Source of the DNA: Kitasatospora sp. MMS16-BH015
Lineage (GTDB): Bacteria; Actinomycetota; Actinomycetes; Streptomycetales; Streptomycetaceae
Assembly (NCBI RefSeq): GCF_002943525.1
Contig: NZ_CP025394.1
Coordinates: 1,612,001-1,676,000 of the forward strand
Length of the DNA stretch: 64,000 nucleotides
Direction: 5' to 3'
Made by a program: the position numbers and the translations under genes. Positions 26,085 through 34,826 of the stretch are shown here, one piece after another. Below the pieces are notes generated by a model that had not been told where the DNA came from, did not search any database, and saw only the letters and a program-made list of their open reading frames with translations. The stretch's first letter is position 1; each line of letters begins with the position of its first letter.

Positions 26085-27216
26085 GCCCCTGCGGCTGACC
26101 CCCGCCGAGCGACGCTTCCTGGCCGCGCTCCGCGAACGGGCGTCCCACGGCAAGCGGACAGGTGCGCGCTGGCGCAAACTGGCCGTCCGGGTGGTACGCG
26201 AGCTTCACCACGAGCACGCCGGCCGGGCCGGGGACCACGAACTGCCTCCCCGACTGCTTCTGCGTACCCTGAAGCGGCTCCAAGCCGCCGAGGAGATCAG
26301 CTTCGTGGCAGGCAGCGACCAGGAGAAGGTCGAACTGCCCCAGCATATCCGGGTGTTCGTTCCGCCTGTCACCCCTCTCGACCGGCCGGCCATGCCACCG
26401 CTGCACGCGCGGATGAGCCGGGTCGCGGCGGAGTGGAACCAGAAGGGCCGCAAGCCCCACCAGCTCGCCGCGTACATCGCGGTGAACGACTGGCTGCTGC
26501 GGGGCCCCGACCCGACACCGCTGCCCATGTGCGAGCGGTCGCTCGAAGTGTTCGGTCACCCGGCCCACCTGGGCCACTTCCCGGAGCCGGAGAAGGCCCT
26601 GCGGGACCTCAACTTCGGCTGGCTGTTCCGCGACCGCGGGCAGCTGCGCGACTTCCTGCACCTGGTGCGGGCGGAGCCGCCGTTGCTGAACGAGTGGTAC
26701 CCGGCCAAACCCCAGGAACGGGGGTACACCGCGATGCGGCGGGGCGACATCCTCCTCGTGGTCGAGAACTACACCACCTGCTGGTCACTAACCAAGGCGC
26801 TGACCTCGGTGGACCATCGGCTCGGATACCTTGCCTGGGGCATCGGGAAGTCCTTCGCCTCCTCGGTCCGGAGCATCCGTCCCGACCACGGGATCGGCGC
26901 GATCAGGTACTTCGGCGACCTGGACGTCAGCGGGCTCACCATCCCCGTCCGCGCGGGTGACCAGGCCCGCGCCGCCGGCCTGCCGCCGATCGTGCCGGTT
27001 ACCGAGCTGTACGACGCGCTGTTCCGGCTCGGCACTCCGCTGCCCGGCAAGGAGGCCGTCTCACCGGCCAAGGCCGAGGAGTTGGCAGCCTGGCTCCCGG
27101 AGCGGCACCGCGCCCGGGCCGTCGGACTCCTAGTCCGTGGCGAACGGCTCGCCCAGGAGTGGGTGAACCTGCGGTACCTGGAGTCGGCCACGGGCTGGCA
27201 CACCGACGTCCGGTGA
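26071..27216 (+). CDS. jetD: Wadjet Toprim nuclease JetD
   Basis: GTG 26071, six bases after GGAGG and overlapping JetC, gives 381 residues. The N-terminal half is helical with a winged-helix (LLLRTLKRLQAAEEISFVAG). The C-terminal half is a Toprim/DUF2220-type domain with Glu232 in LLVVENYTTCWSL and the D283-x-D285 pair in YFGDLDVSGL, as in topoisomerase VI-type DNA cleavage. In Wadjet, JetD cuts DNA held by the JetABC ring. Catalytic residues look intact, so the system should be active. The Wadjet subtype is not settled from reading alone. Confidence 0.85.
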   Translation: MTTSEPLRLTPAERRFLAALRERASHGKRTGARWRKLAVRVVRELHHEHAGRAGDHELPPRLLLRTLKRLQAAEEISFVAGSDQEKVELPQHIRVFVPPVTPLDRPAMPPLHARMSRVAAEWNQKGRKPHQLAAYIAVNDWLLRGPDPTPLPMCERSLEVFGHPAHLGHFPEPEKALRDLNFGWLFRDRGQLRDFLHLVRAEPPLLNEWYPAKPQERGYTAMRRGDILLVVENYTTCWSLTKALTSVDHRLGYLAWGIGKSFASSVRSIRPDHGIGAIRYFGDLDVSGLTIPVRAGDQARAAGLPPIVPVTELYDALFRLGTPLPGKEAVSPAKAEELAAWLPERHRARAVGLLVRGERLAQEWVNLRYLESATGWHTDVR

Positions 27217-27230
27217 CAGCGCGATCGCAG

Positions 27231-27266
27231 GAGGGGCCGGGCCGCGAGCTGCGGCTCGGCCCTCTC
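27231..27266. terminator. Bidirectional stem-loop between jetD and the DUF885 gene
   Basis: A GC-rich imperfect hairpin, with arms 27231-27245 and 27251-27266 (about 14 pairs, one bulge and one mismatch) around GAGCT, lies between two convergent stops. There is no T-run, as is common in Streptomyces. It probably ends both transcripts. Confidence 0.6.
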
Positions 27267-27282
27267 CGCCGGGCCGGTGGGG

Positions 27283-28998
27283 TCAGAGCGAGGCCAGGTT
27301 GGCGGTGAGGTCGTCGAGGCCGTAGGAGCCCTGGGAGATGGCCTTCATGTGCCAGGTCTTGAGGTCGAAGGCCGGGCCGAGGCGGTGGCGGGCGGCCTCG
27401 CGGCCCTGGAGCCAGGCGCGTTCGCCGAGCTTGTAGCCGATGGCCTGGCCGGGCCAGCCGAGGTAGCGGTTGACCTCGCTGGCGCGGCGGGCGGCGGGGC
27501 TGCCCTGGTAGGTGGCGAGGAAGAGGTCGGCGAGCTCCGGGGTCCAGGTCCGGCCGGGGTGGAAGGGGGAGTCGGCGGGGATGGCCAGGCGCATGTGCAT
27601 GCCGATGTCGACGATCACCCGGATCACCCGGAGCATCTGCTTGGTGAGGTAGCCGAGCCGGTCGGCCGGGTCAGCCAGGAAGCCGAGGTCGTCCATCAGC
27701 CGCTCGGCGTACAGCGCCCAGCCCTCGACGTTGGCGCTGACCTTGCCGAGGGTCACCTGGTAGCGGCTCAGCTGGTCGGCGACGGCCGTCCAGCGGGCGA
27801 GCTGGAGGTGGTGGCCGGGCACGCCCTCGTGGTACCAGGTGCTGACCAGCTGCCAGGTCGGGAAGGTGTCCCGGCCGAGGGTGGGCAGGTAGGTGCGGCC
27901 GGGGCGGCTGAAGTCGAGGCTCGGGCCCTGGTAGAACGGCGCCGCCGCGCTGCCCGCCGGGGCGATCCTGGACTCGACCCGGCGCAGCGGCCCGGTGATG
28001 TCGAAGTGGGTGCCGTCCAGGGCGGCGATCGCCTCGTCCATGACGCCCTGGAGCCAGTCGCGGACGGCCTCCTCGCCCTTGATCGCGTGGCCGTGCTCGT
28101 TGAGGTGGTCCATCGCCGCCGTGACACCGGCCCCCGGCAGCACCTGCTCGGCCGCCGTCACCATCTCGGCACGGGTGCGGTGGAACTCCGTCCAGGCCCA
28201 GTCGTACGCCTCGGCCACGTCCACGTCCGAGCCGGTGGCCAGCCGGGCCGAGCGCAGGTAGCGCTCCAGGCCGACCGCGTCCGGCGTGCCCGCCGCCTTG
28301 GGAAGGTAACTCTCGGTCAGCCAGTCGCGCAGCTCGCCGACGGCGGCGGTGGCGGCCAGCGCGGCGGCGTCGAGCTCGCCACGCAGCCGCTCGGGCCCGT
28401 CGGCGACGAACCCGGCGAACCAGCCGGCCCCGCCGTCGGCCCGGCCGGTCCAGGCGTCCAGCTGGGCGAGCACGGTCTCGACCTGCCGCGGCGCCGAGAG
28501 CAGCCCGCGCTCGATGCCCTGCCCGAGGGTGGCCCGGTAGCCGGCCACCGCCCCCGGCACGGCCCGGAGCCGGCCCGCCACCGCCGCCCACTCCTCCTCG
28601 GTGCCGGTCGGCATCAGGGTGAAGATCGAACGGACGTAGTGGATCGGCGAGTTGGTGTTGCGCAGGGCCCGGACGTGGTCGCCGGCCTCGTGCACGGCGA
28701 GCTGGGCGGTCAGCCGCTCGCGGAGCAGCCGGGCGCAGGCGGCCTCCGTCGGATCGGTGGCGGTGGCGGTGGCGGGGAGGCGGTCGAGGGCGGCGAGGGT
28801 CTCGCGGGCCAGGTCGGCCAGCGCCTCGAAGCCCTCGGGCGAGAGGTCGACCTGGCGGGTGTCGCCGGCGTGCAGGCCGAGTACGGCCGCCGTCATCGGG
28901 TCCTGGGCGGCGGAGCGGTCGACGAACGCGTCCGCGAGGCGCCGAGGGGTGTCGGCCGCACCTGACCGCTGCTGATCTGAGGTCTGCTCATTCGACAT
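27283..28998 (-). CDS. DUF885 peptidase-like protein
   Basis: ATG 28998 (MSNEQTSDQQ...) gives 571 residues. Upstream in-frame codons belong to a long Arg/Pro-rich non-coding extension. The zinc-peptidase-like motif STWYHEGVPGHHLQ (H-E-x-x-x-H-H) lies about residue 390, followed ~30 residues later by VSANVEGWALYAERLMDDLG, which holds the third metal ligand Glu. This is the DUF885 family, distantly related to M2/M3-like metalloproteases. There is no signal peptide, so it should act in the cytoplasm. It converges on jetD. Confidence 0.87.
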   Translation of the reverse strand: MSNEQTSDQQRSGAADTPRRLADAFVDRSAAQDPMTAAVLGLHAGDTRQVDLSPEGFEALADLARETLAALDRLPATATATDPTEAACARLLRERLTAQLAVHEAGDHVRALRNTNSPIHYVRSIFTLMPTGTEEEWAAVAGRLRAVPGAVAGYRATLGQGIERGLLSAPRQVETVLAQLDAWTGRADGGAGWFAGFVADGPERLRGELDAAALAATAAVGELRDWLTESYLPKAAGTPDAVGLERYLRSARLATGSDVDVAEAYDWAWTEFHRTRAEMVTAAEQVLPGAGVTAAMDHLNEHGHAIKGEEAVRDWLQGVMDEAIAALDGTHFDITGPLRRVESRIAPAGSAAAPFYQGPSLDFSRPGRTYLPTLGRDTFPTWQLVSTWYHEGVPGHHLQLARWTAVADQLSRYQVTLGKVSANVEGWALYAERLMDDLGFLADPADRLGYLTKQMLRVIRVIVDIGMHMRLAIPADSPFHPGRTWTPELADLFLATYQGSPAARRASEVNRYLGWPGQAIGYKLGERAWLQGREAARHRLGPAFDLKTWHMKAISQGSYGLDDLTANLASL

Positions 28999-29271
28999 CC
29001 CCCCATCCTGGCAGCCCGTCCGGAGCCGGGTCGGGGAAGGAGGAGGGGAAGGAGGCACCGGGTCGGACACACGGGGGCGGGGCCCGGCTTGAGTTGGCCG
29101 GACGACAGGCGGGGGGTCGGGCAGGCGGAGGCCCGGGGGGACGCAGCCGCTCATCGGGTGAGCGGGCCGGTGTGGCGGGCGGAGCGTGCGGCGGGTCGGG
29201 GCGCGAGGCCGCCTAACGTGGCAGCGCGGCCGTGCACCCGGTGCGGCCGACAGGCTGGAGGTGGCGGGTTG

Positions 29272-29793
29272 ATGGTGCGTGGACTGGCGAGAGCAGCGGC
29301 CGTCTGCTGTGCGGTGACGGCGTTGGTGGCGGCACCGGCGGCGGTATCGGCGGCGGCGGTACCGCCGGCCGGAGCCGAGGGGCTGACAGCCGGACAGCTC
29401 CGGGTCGGAGCCGGCGGACTCAAGGTGCTGCCCGAGGACCCCGACCCGGCACCGGCCGGCGGGGTGGTCACCGTGCACGCGCTGGTGGCCAACGAGGGAT
29501 CGGCCCGGAGCGCCGCCTTCACGGTGACAGTGGTGCTTCCTGAGGGAGCGACGCCCGAGGAACAGCCGGACCAGTCGTACTTCCCGCAGAACTGCGCGGC
29601 CGTCGACCGCACGGTGACCTGCCACTACCCGAAGGGGCTGCCCGTGGACCACACGGCCACCGCGATCATCCCGGCCCGGCTGAGCGCGGACGCCACGGGC
29701 GTGCTGGAGGGCGGCACGGTGTCGGTGGCCGAGGACAGCAACCCCTCGGACACCGACACCGCGAGCTACGTCATCCAGGTCTCGACCGGCTGA
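29272..29793 (+). CDS. Small secreted protein with CARDB/DUF11-like domain
   Basis: ATG 29272 (or TTG 29269) behind GGAGG gives about 173 residues. A signal peptide is clear: VRGLARAAAVCCAVTALVAAPAAVSAAAV. The mature part is one Ig-like beta domain: VVTVHALVANEGSARSAAFTVTVVLPEG, two Cys (QNC..., VTC) that may form a disulfide, and DNTDTASYVIQV-like final strands (SNPSDTDTASYVIQV). It is probably exported and structural or adhesive. The ligand is unknown. The stop lies inside a 14-bp palindrome shared with the convergent GH16 gene. Confidence 0.72.
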   Translation: MVRGLARAAAVCCAVTALVAAPAAVSAAAVPPAGAEGLTAGQLRVGAGGLKVLPEDPDPAPAGGVVTVHALVANEGSARSAAFTVTVVLPEGATPEEQPDQSYFPQNCAAVDRTVTCHYPKGLPVDHTATAIIPARLSADATGVLEGGTVSVAEDSNPSDTDTASYVIQVSTG

Positions 29794-29802
29794 CCGGTCA
29801 GC
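29789..29802. repeat. 14-bp palindrome holding both convergent stop codons
   Basis: GCTGACCGGTCAGC is its own reverse complement. It contains the stop of the secreted-protein gene (TGA 29791-29793) and the last bases of the minus-strand GH16 gene (stop read from TCA 29798-29800). With four bases between the two reading frames it may also serve as a compact transcription end. Confidence 0.6.
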
Positions 29803-31264
29803 GGTAGACCCGGACGTAGTCGGCGGCGAAGCTGATCGGGCCGCTGCCACTGGGCGCCGGGTGGAAGTCGCCGGAGCAGAGCGAGAGGTTGAGGATCAGG
29901 TACGCGGTCCAGTTGGCACCGACGCCCTTCTTGTCCTCGAAGACCCGCACCCCGTTGACGTACCAGTCCACCGAGTCCGCGAGGTAGTGGGTGCCGATGG
30001 TCACCCACTCCCCCGGCTTCACCGCCGTCAGGTCCGGCCAGTACTTCTGCGCGGGACGGACGTGGTTGGTCAGCTCCAGCAGGTGCGGGTTGTCGGGGTG
30101 GTACTCGAAGGAGTCGATCTCGTTGGCGCCCTTGTGCCAGGTCCACAGCGCCGGCCAGGCACCCAGCTCCTTGGGCATCCGCACCCGCGTCTCGGCGTAG
30201 TCACCCGTCTTCACCATGAACTTCTCCACCGTGTTCTCGGTGGTGATCAGCCCGGTGTCCCAGGCCTTGCGGCCACTGGGCAGCGTGAAGTCACTGCGCC
30301 GCGCGGTGAAGGTGGCCACCCCGTCGGCCACCGAGACGCCGTTCGGGTCGATCCGGTCCAGCTTGTCGTCGTCGGGGTTGTAGTTGCCGTACCGGTAGGC
30401 GCTGCTGATGCTCTGGTTCCACTTGACCGCGGTGATCGGACCGTCGAACTCGTCCCGCCAGACCAGCTTCTTGCCGGGCACCGGCGCGGTGGGGTCGGGC
30501 GCGGAGGCCGGGGTGACGGTGAAGGTCCGCTCGGGCAGGTTGTGCCAGGTGCCGGCCTGGTCCTGGTAGAACCCGAACATCCGGTACGTGCCCGCCGGGA
30601 AGCTCCGGGCGCCGGTCTTGACCGTCACCTCCTGCGGGCAGATCTGCTGGCTGGCCGCGCCGCCGGGGAAGTCCAGGTTGTTGTCGGCCGCGTCCCGGAC
30701 GCCGACCCCGACCACGGCCGCGGTGAAGCAGGAGGAGGCGTGCAGGGTGAGCTGCGCCGCGACGGGGGTGTCGGCGGCCGCGTCGGCGGGCGACACCTGG
30801 TCCAGGGTCACCACCGGGACGGGCGGCGGGGGCGGCGGGGCGACGGTGAAGGTCTGCTCGGGCAGGTTGCGCCAGGCGCCGGCCTGGTCCTGGTAGAACC
30901 CGAACATCCGGTAGGTGCCCGCCTTGAACGAGCGGGTGCCGGTCGTGAGCGTCACGCCCTGCGGGCAGATCTGCTGGTTCGTCAGGCTGCCGGGGAAGTC
31001 GAGGTTGGCGCCGGCCGCGTCGCGGATGCCGACACCGAGCACGGCGGCCGTGAAGCAGGCCGAGGACTTGACCACCAGCTGGGCCGCGACCGGGGTGTCG
31101 GGCAGCGCGGTGGTGGGGGTGAGCGATTGCTGCGTCACGGTGGGCGGAGCCGCCGGGGCGGCGGGGGCGGCGGCCGGGGCCGCGTGGGCCGCCGGGGCGG
31201 CCACCAGGAGGAGCGCGGCGGCGAGAGCGCCGGCGCGGGCGGTGCGGGGGAGGATTCTGACCAC
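29798..31264 (-). CDS. Secreted GH16 family glycosidase with two tandem N-terminal domains
   Basis: GTG 31264 gives 488 residues beginning with an Arg/Leu signal peptide ending in APAAHAAPA. Two similar ~95-residue beta modules follow (residues ~40-135 and ~145-240). Each has SACFTAAVLGVG-like, FPG, QQICPQ-VT and YRMFGFYQDQAG phrases with paired Cys, probably carbohydrate-binding or surface modules. The rest is a GH16 beta-jelly roll with the catalytic motif NEIDSFEYHP (Glu-Ile-Asp-Ser-Phe-Glu), which retains two acids spaced for retaining cleavage of beta-1,3/1,4-glucans. The sugar substrate is not readable. No good ribosome site precedes the chosen start, which is therefore tentative. Confidence 0.82.
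   Translation of the reverse strand: MVRILPRTARAGALAAALLLVAAPAAHAAPAAAPAAPAAPPTVTQQSLTPTTALPDTPVAAQLVVKSSACFTAAVLGVGIRDAAGANLDFPGSLTNQQICPQGVTLTTGTRSFKAGTYRMFGFYQDQAGAWRNLPEQTFTVAPPPPPPVPVVTLDQVSPADAAADTPVAAQLTLHASSCFTAAVVGVGVRDAADNNLDFPGGAASQQICPQEVTVKTGARSFPAGTYRMFGFYQDQAGTWHNLPERTFTVTPASAPDPTAPVPGKKLVWRDEFDGPITAVKWNQSISSAYRYGNYNPDDDKLDRIDPNGVSVADGVATFTARRSDFTLPSGRKAWDTGLITTENTVEKFMVKTGDYAETRVRMPKELGAWPALWTWHKGANEIDSFEYHPDNPHLLELTNHVRPAQKYWPDLTAVKPGEWVTIGTHYLADSVDWYVNGVRVFEDKKGVGANWTAYLILNLSLCSGDFHPAPSGSGPISFAADYVRVYR
30519..31110. repeat. Tandem duplicated module inside the GH16 gene
   Basis: About 270 bases at 30519-30790 recur at 30848-31110 with a period near 328 bases and high identity, for example the stretch encoding YRMFGFYQDQAG at 30555-30590 and 30885-30920. 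It reflects a domain duplication and could recombine. Confidence 0.6.
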
Positions 31265-31577
31265 GTTTCGAACGCTAGGCAGCGTCCGGGCGCGCCACCG
31301 CCCGGACGGGCCGTTCGGGTGCCCCGGAGCTGACGGGCCGTCGGGCCGGACGCCCCGGACAGGCCTTTCCCGTGGCTTTCTCGGCGACGCTTCCGCCGGA
31401 GGGGGGAAATGTCGATTTCCCGACCTCGGTCGTACCGCTCCCGCCCTGGAGTGTTCGCGGGCCAAGGAAGCGGTGGATTGGCGCGTTGGGGCACGGATCC
31501 GGGGCTCGCTGGCGTAGGGTCTGCTCGGCACGTGCGCGGCCGAACGCGCCTGCCGGAGTCCGAATCCTGGGGGATCA
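31265..31577. promoter_or_regulatory. 313-bp intergenic region before the conflict island
   Basis: No gene is visible. It separates the minus-strand GH16 gene from the first gene of the 24-kb island, so it must hold divergent promoters. The only feature I see is an 18-base palindrome at 31404-31421 with 7-bp arms, GGGAAAT and ATTTCCC, around GTCG, a possible operator. Confidence 0.4.
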
Positions 31578-34292
31578 ATGGTGCCGACGAACTTCGTCGA
31601 CCGGGTCGAGCCGATGGCTCAGCTGAGCAGTCTGGCAGGCGGTCTGGCGGGCGGTCACGGGCGGGCCTTCGTGGTCGAGGGTCGGTCCGGCATGGGGAAG
31701 ACGGCCCTGCTGGCGAAGTTCGCGCAGAACCTGGCGGCCGGGGAGGCGCAGCCAAGCTCCTGCGTGGTCGTCTCCACCCGCTGCCACCCCGAGATCGGCG
31801 CCGGGCTGACCTACGCGCCCGCGCTCGACCTGCTGGTCCAGCTGCACGAGCAGACCGAGCAGCCCGGCTGGCTCCGCCGTGTGCTCAAGGCCGCCGGTCT
31901 GGGCGTGGTGAAGTCGGCCCCCGCGATGCTCTCCGCCCTCGTGCCCGGGCTGGGCGCGGTCTGGACGGCCGGGCGGGAGGCCGCCGAGACGGCGCTCAAA
32001 TCGGGCTCCGCGCCGCTCGACAGCGTGATGCCGATCCAGCTCGGCGCCGCCCTCCAGATCTCCGAGGCCCTGCTCGCCGGGGCCACCCCGGAGCGGCCGG
32101 TGGTGCTGCTGGTCGACGACGTCCAGTTCATCGACCCGAGCAGCCTGCTGGTGCTCGACCGCGTGGTGCGCAAGCTCGCCACCAAGCCGGTGGCCCTGGT
32201 CCTGAGCCACACCCGCCCCGACACGGACACCGCCGTGAGCGCGACCCTGGACCTCTGGGAGCGGGACGGCCTCGCCACCCGCTGCCCGCTGGACGGCCTC
32301 CCCGAGGACGCCGTCCAGGAACTCGTGGCCCTGAAGTTCGACCAGCACCCCGCCACTCTCCCCGGCGAGGTCTTCCGGCTCACCGGCGGCCACTCGCTGC
32401 TGGTCTCGCTCTGCCTGGAGGAGTGGCAGCGGGACAGCGACCACACCGGACCGCTCCCGGCGAGCGTCGCCCGGGTGGTGGAGGCCCGGCTGCGCGCGCT
32501 CGACGAGCAGGACCGCCGGATCGTCGCCGTCGCCGCCGTCCAGGGCCCGGTCTTCCTCTCCCGCCTGGTGGCCGAGACCGTGGCGCTCCCGCACGAGGAG
32601 GTGATCGAGCGGCTCAGCCGGATCGCCCGGCACCGCCTGATCACCCTTCACCAGCCTCCGGCCTGGGCCGAGGCGGAGAGAACGGACTGCTACGCCTTCG
32701 AGCACGCCGCGCTCTGGCGGGTGGTGTACGAGCAGCAGACCCCGGAGCAGCGCCGCTCCCGGCACGAGCGGATCGCGCAGGCGCTGCTGGCCGTGGACAC
32801 CGAGCCCGCCGACCTGCCGCTCGGCCGCCGGCTGGAGATCGCCCACCACCTGGACCGGGGCGGCGCCCCGTGCCTGGAGGATTCGGCCGACGCGCACTAC
32901 GCACTGGCCCGCTCGGCCGCGTTGGACGGGCTCTCCTTCACCGAGGCCGAGTCGCACTGCGAGGTGGCGATCAAGGCCGCCCGTGCCCTCCCCCGCACCA
33001 CCCCGGGCCGCGACCGCCGCCTGGTGAGCGCGATCGAGCTGCTGCTCTCGCTGACCGAGGTCCGCTGGCAGGGCCAGGCGATGCCGGCCCGCGGGCTGGA
33101 CGTGGACGCGCTGGCCGCCGAGGCCGAGCAAGCCGCCCTCCGCTGCGGCGATGCCCGGCTGGTCGCCCGCACCACCCTGCTGCGCGGCAAGTCGCTGCTG
33201 GTCACCCGCGGCCTGGGACCGTCCCTGGTCAAGCTCCGTGAGGCGATCGAGAAGGCGGCCCGGGCCGAGGACCCGGTGGCGCTGTTCGTCGCGAAGGTCG
33301 AGTACGGCCGCCAGGTCTCCAAGCACCGCCTCGCCGACGGCCTGGCCCAGCTGTACGAGGTCGAGCGGATGTACGCGAGCGACCCGGCCCTCGGCGCCAC
33401 CGGTGACCCGGTGCTCCAGCACGCGCGCAACCTGGCCGAGATGCAGCTCGCCGTCAACCTCTTCGACAGCGGCCGGCTCGGCGAGGCGCTCGGCCGGCTG
33501 CTGCGCTGCGTCGATCGGCTACGGCAGGAGCCGCTCGGGGCCGAGCTGCCGATAGCGCTCAACTACCTGGCCCAGGTGCACACGGCCGTCGGCCGGCCGG
33601 ACCAGGCCGAGCAGGCCCTCCTGGAGGCCCTCGCCTTCGAGGACCGGCGTGGCGGCGACAGCGGCTGGCACGCCTACAACACCGCCCTGTACGCCCGCCT
33701 GCTGGCCGCGGACCCGGACCCGACCCGCCGCGCGGAGGCCTCGGCCGCGATCGAGCGGGCCTGGCTGGAGACCGAACGCACCTGGCTGGCCAACCTGGTG
33801 CCGATCGTCCGCAACCTCTACGCGGACATCCTGCTCGACCTCGCTGTCCGCCCGGACGAGCAGGCGGGCGCCCGCGCGGAGGAGTCGTACCGGGAGCAGC
33901 TGCGCCGGGCCGACAAGCTCGCCCTCGACACCCACGTGGAGACCGAGCAGACCGGGATGGTGCGCAGCCGGATCGCCGCCCTGACCCTGCGTGGCCGGGC
34001 CCACCTGGCCCTGGGCGAGCCGGCCGCGGCGGCCCGGTACGCCGGGGAGGCGGTGCGGATCCTGGACGAGGTCGGCGACATGCCGGCGCTGCGCACCGAG
34101 GAGGTGCTCTACCACGCGGCCCTGGCCCAGGACGGCGCGGGCGATCCGGCCGCGGCCAAGGAGCTGCTAGGCCGGGCCCGGGCCGTGGTGCTCGACAAGG
34201 CCGCACACATCGAGGACCCCGAGCTGCGCGGGCGCTTCCTGGCCGACGTGGCGCTCAACCGGCGGATCCTGGCCGACGGGGGCTCGGAGTGA
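31578..34292 (+). CDS. STAND/AAA-type ATPase with TPR-like C-terminus
   Basis: A 904-residue protein with Walker A VVEGRSGMGKTALL near residue 35-45, Walker B VVLLVDDVQFIDPSS about 175, and sensor LSHTRPDTD. A winged-helix-like region then leads to ~500 residues of helical repeats (for example FTEAESHCEVAIKAARALP, GRPDQAEQALLEALAFED). It looks like MalT/LuxR-type STAND regulators but lacks the C-terminal LuxR helix-turn-helix, so it is more likely a sensor scaffold than a DNA-binding regulator. First gene of the island; its stop overlaps the next start (GTGA). Confidence 0.8.
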   Translation: MVPTNFVDRVEPMAQLSSLAGGLAGGHGRAFVVEGRSGMGKTALLAKFAQNLAAGEAQPSSCVVVSTRCHPEIGAGLTYAPALDLLVQLHEQTEQPGWLRRVLKAAGLGVVKSAPAMLSALVPGLGAVWTAGREAAETALKSGSAPLDSVMPIQLGAALQISEALLAGATPERPVVLLVDDVQFIDPSSLLVLDRVVRKLATKPVALVLSHTRPDTDTAVSATLDLWERDGLATRCPLDGLPEDAVQELVALKFDQHPATLPGEVFRLTGGHSLLVSLCLEEWQRDSDHTGPLPASVARVVEARLRALDEQDRRIVAVAAVQGPVFLSRLVAETVALPHEEVIERLSRIARHRLITLHQPPAWAEAERTDCYAFEHAALWRVVYEQQTPEQRRSRHERIAQALLAVDTEPADLPLGRRLEIAHHLDRGGAPCLEDSADAHYALARSAALDGLSFTEAESHCEVAIKAARALPRTTPGRDRRLVSAIELLLSLTEVRWQGQAMPARGLDVDALAAEAEQAALRCGDARLVARTTLLRGKSLLVTRGLGPSLVKLREAIEKAARAEDPVALFVAKVEYGRQVSKHRLADGLAQLYEVERMYASDPALGATGDPVLQHARNLAEMQLAVNLFDSGRLGEALGRLLRCVDRLRQEPLGAELPIALNYLAQVHTAVGRPDQAEQALLEALAFEDRRGGDSGWHAYNTALYARLLAADPDPTRRAEASAAIERAWLETERTWLANLVPIVRNLYADILLDLAVRPDEQAGARAEESYREQLRRADKLALDTHVETEQTGMVRSRIAALTLRGRAHLALGEPAAAARYAGEAVRILDEVGDMPALRTEEVLYHAALAQDGAGDPAAAKELLGRARAVVLDKAAHIEDPELRGRFLADVALNRRILADGGSE

Positions 34293-34687
34293 GCCGCCGG
34301 GGCTCGCAGCGCGGGACGGGGCTGCTGAGCATCACCAAGGAGTTCCACTTCTCCGCGAGCCACATCCTGGACGTGCTGCCGTCCTGGCACCAGTGCGCCC
34401 GGTTCCACGGCCACAACTACATCGTCGAACTCGAACTCTCCGCCACCCCGGACCAGTTGACCGAGGCCGGGTTCGTGCGTGACTACCGGGAGCTCGACCC
34501 GTTCAAGAAGTGGCTGGACGAGACGCTCGACCACCGCCACCTCAACGAGGTCGTCCCGCCGGGGCTCTCCCCGTCCTCGGAGAACCTCGCCCTCTGGATC
34601 TTCGAGACCTGGCAGGGCCGATTCCCCGAGCTCAGCGCCGTCAGCATCTCCGAGACCCCGAAGACCTGGGCCACCTACCGTCCCTGA
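34289..34687 (+). CDS. 6-pyruvoyl-tetrahydropterin synthase / QueD-like enzyme
   Basis: GTG 34289 overlaps the ATPase stop; 132 residues. All family hallmarks are present: zinc ligands H25 (FSASHIL) and H40/H42 (RFHGHNY), catalytic Cys36 (WHQCARFHGH), LDHRHLN, and the C-terminal Glu of ISETPKTWATY. The family makes 6-pyruvoyl- or 6-carboxy-tetrahydropterin from dihydroneopterin triphosphate. No other queuosine or pterin gene lies nearby, so it is probably repurposed to make or sense a pterin signal for the island. That role is inference. Confidence 0.85.
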   Translation: MSRRGSQRGTGLLSITKEFHFSASHILDVLPSWHQCARFHGHNYIVELELSATPDQLTEAGFVRDYRELDPFKKWLDETLDHRHLNEVVPPGLSPSSENLALWIFETWQGRFPELSAVSISETPKTWATYRP

Positions 34688-34826
34688 CGGGTCGTCAGGT
34701 GACCTGGGTGATTCCTGGTCGGTTCCGGGTCGTTCTCGGGTGACTCGGCAGTACGAGGGGTTCGCCGGGGGAGCACCGAGGCATGATGAGGGTCGCGGCT
34801 CAGCGCTTCACATGACGGGGTGTGGG

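Noticed and set aside
31578..34292. LuxR/MalT-type transcriptional regulator
   Set aside because: The ATPase and TPR parts fit, but the C-terminus lacks a LuxR helix-turn-helix, and the gene is part of an effector-rich operon.
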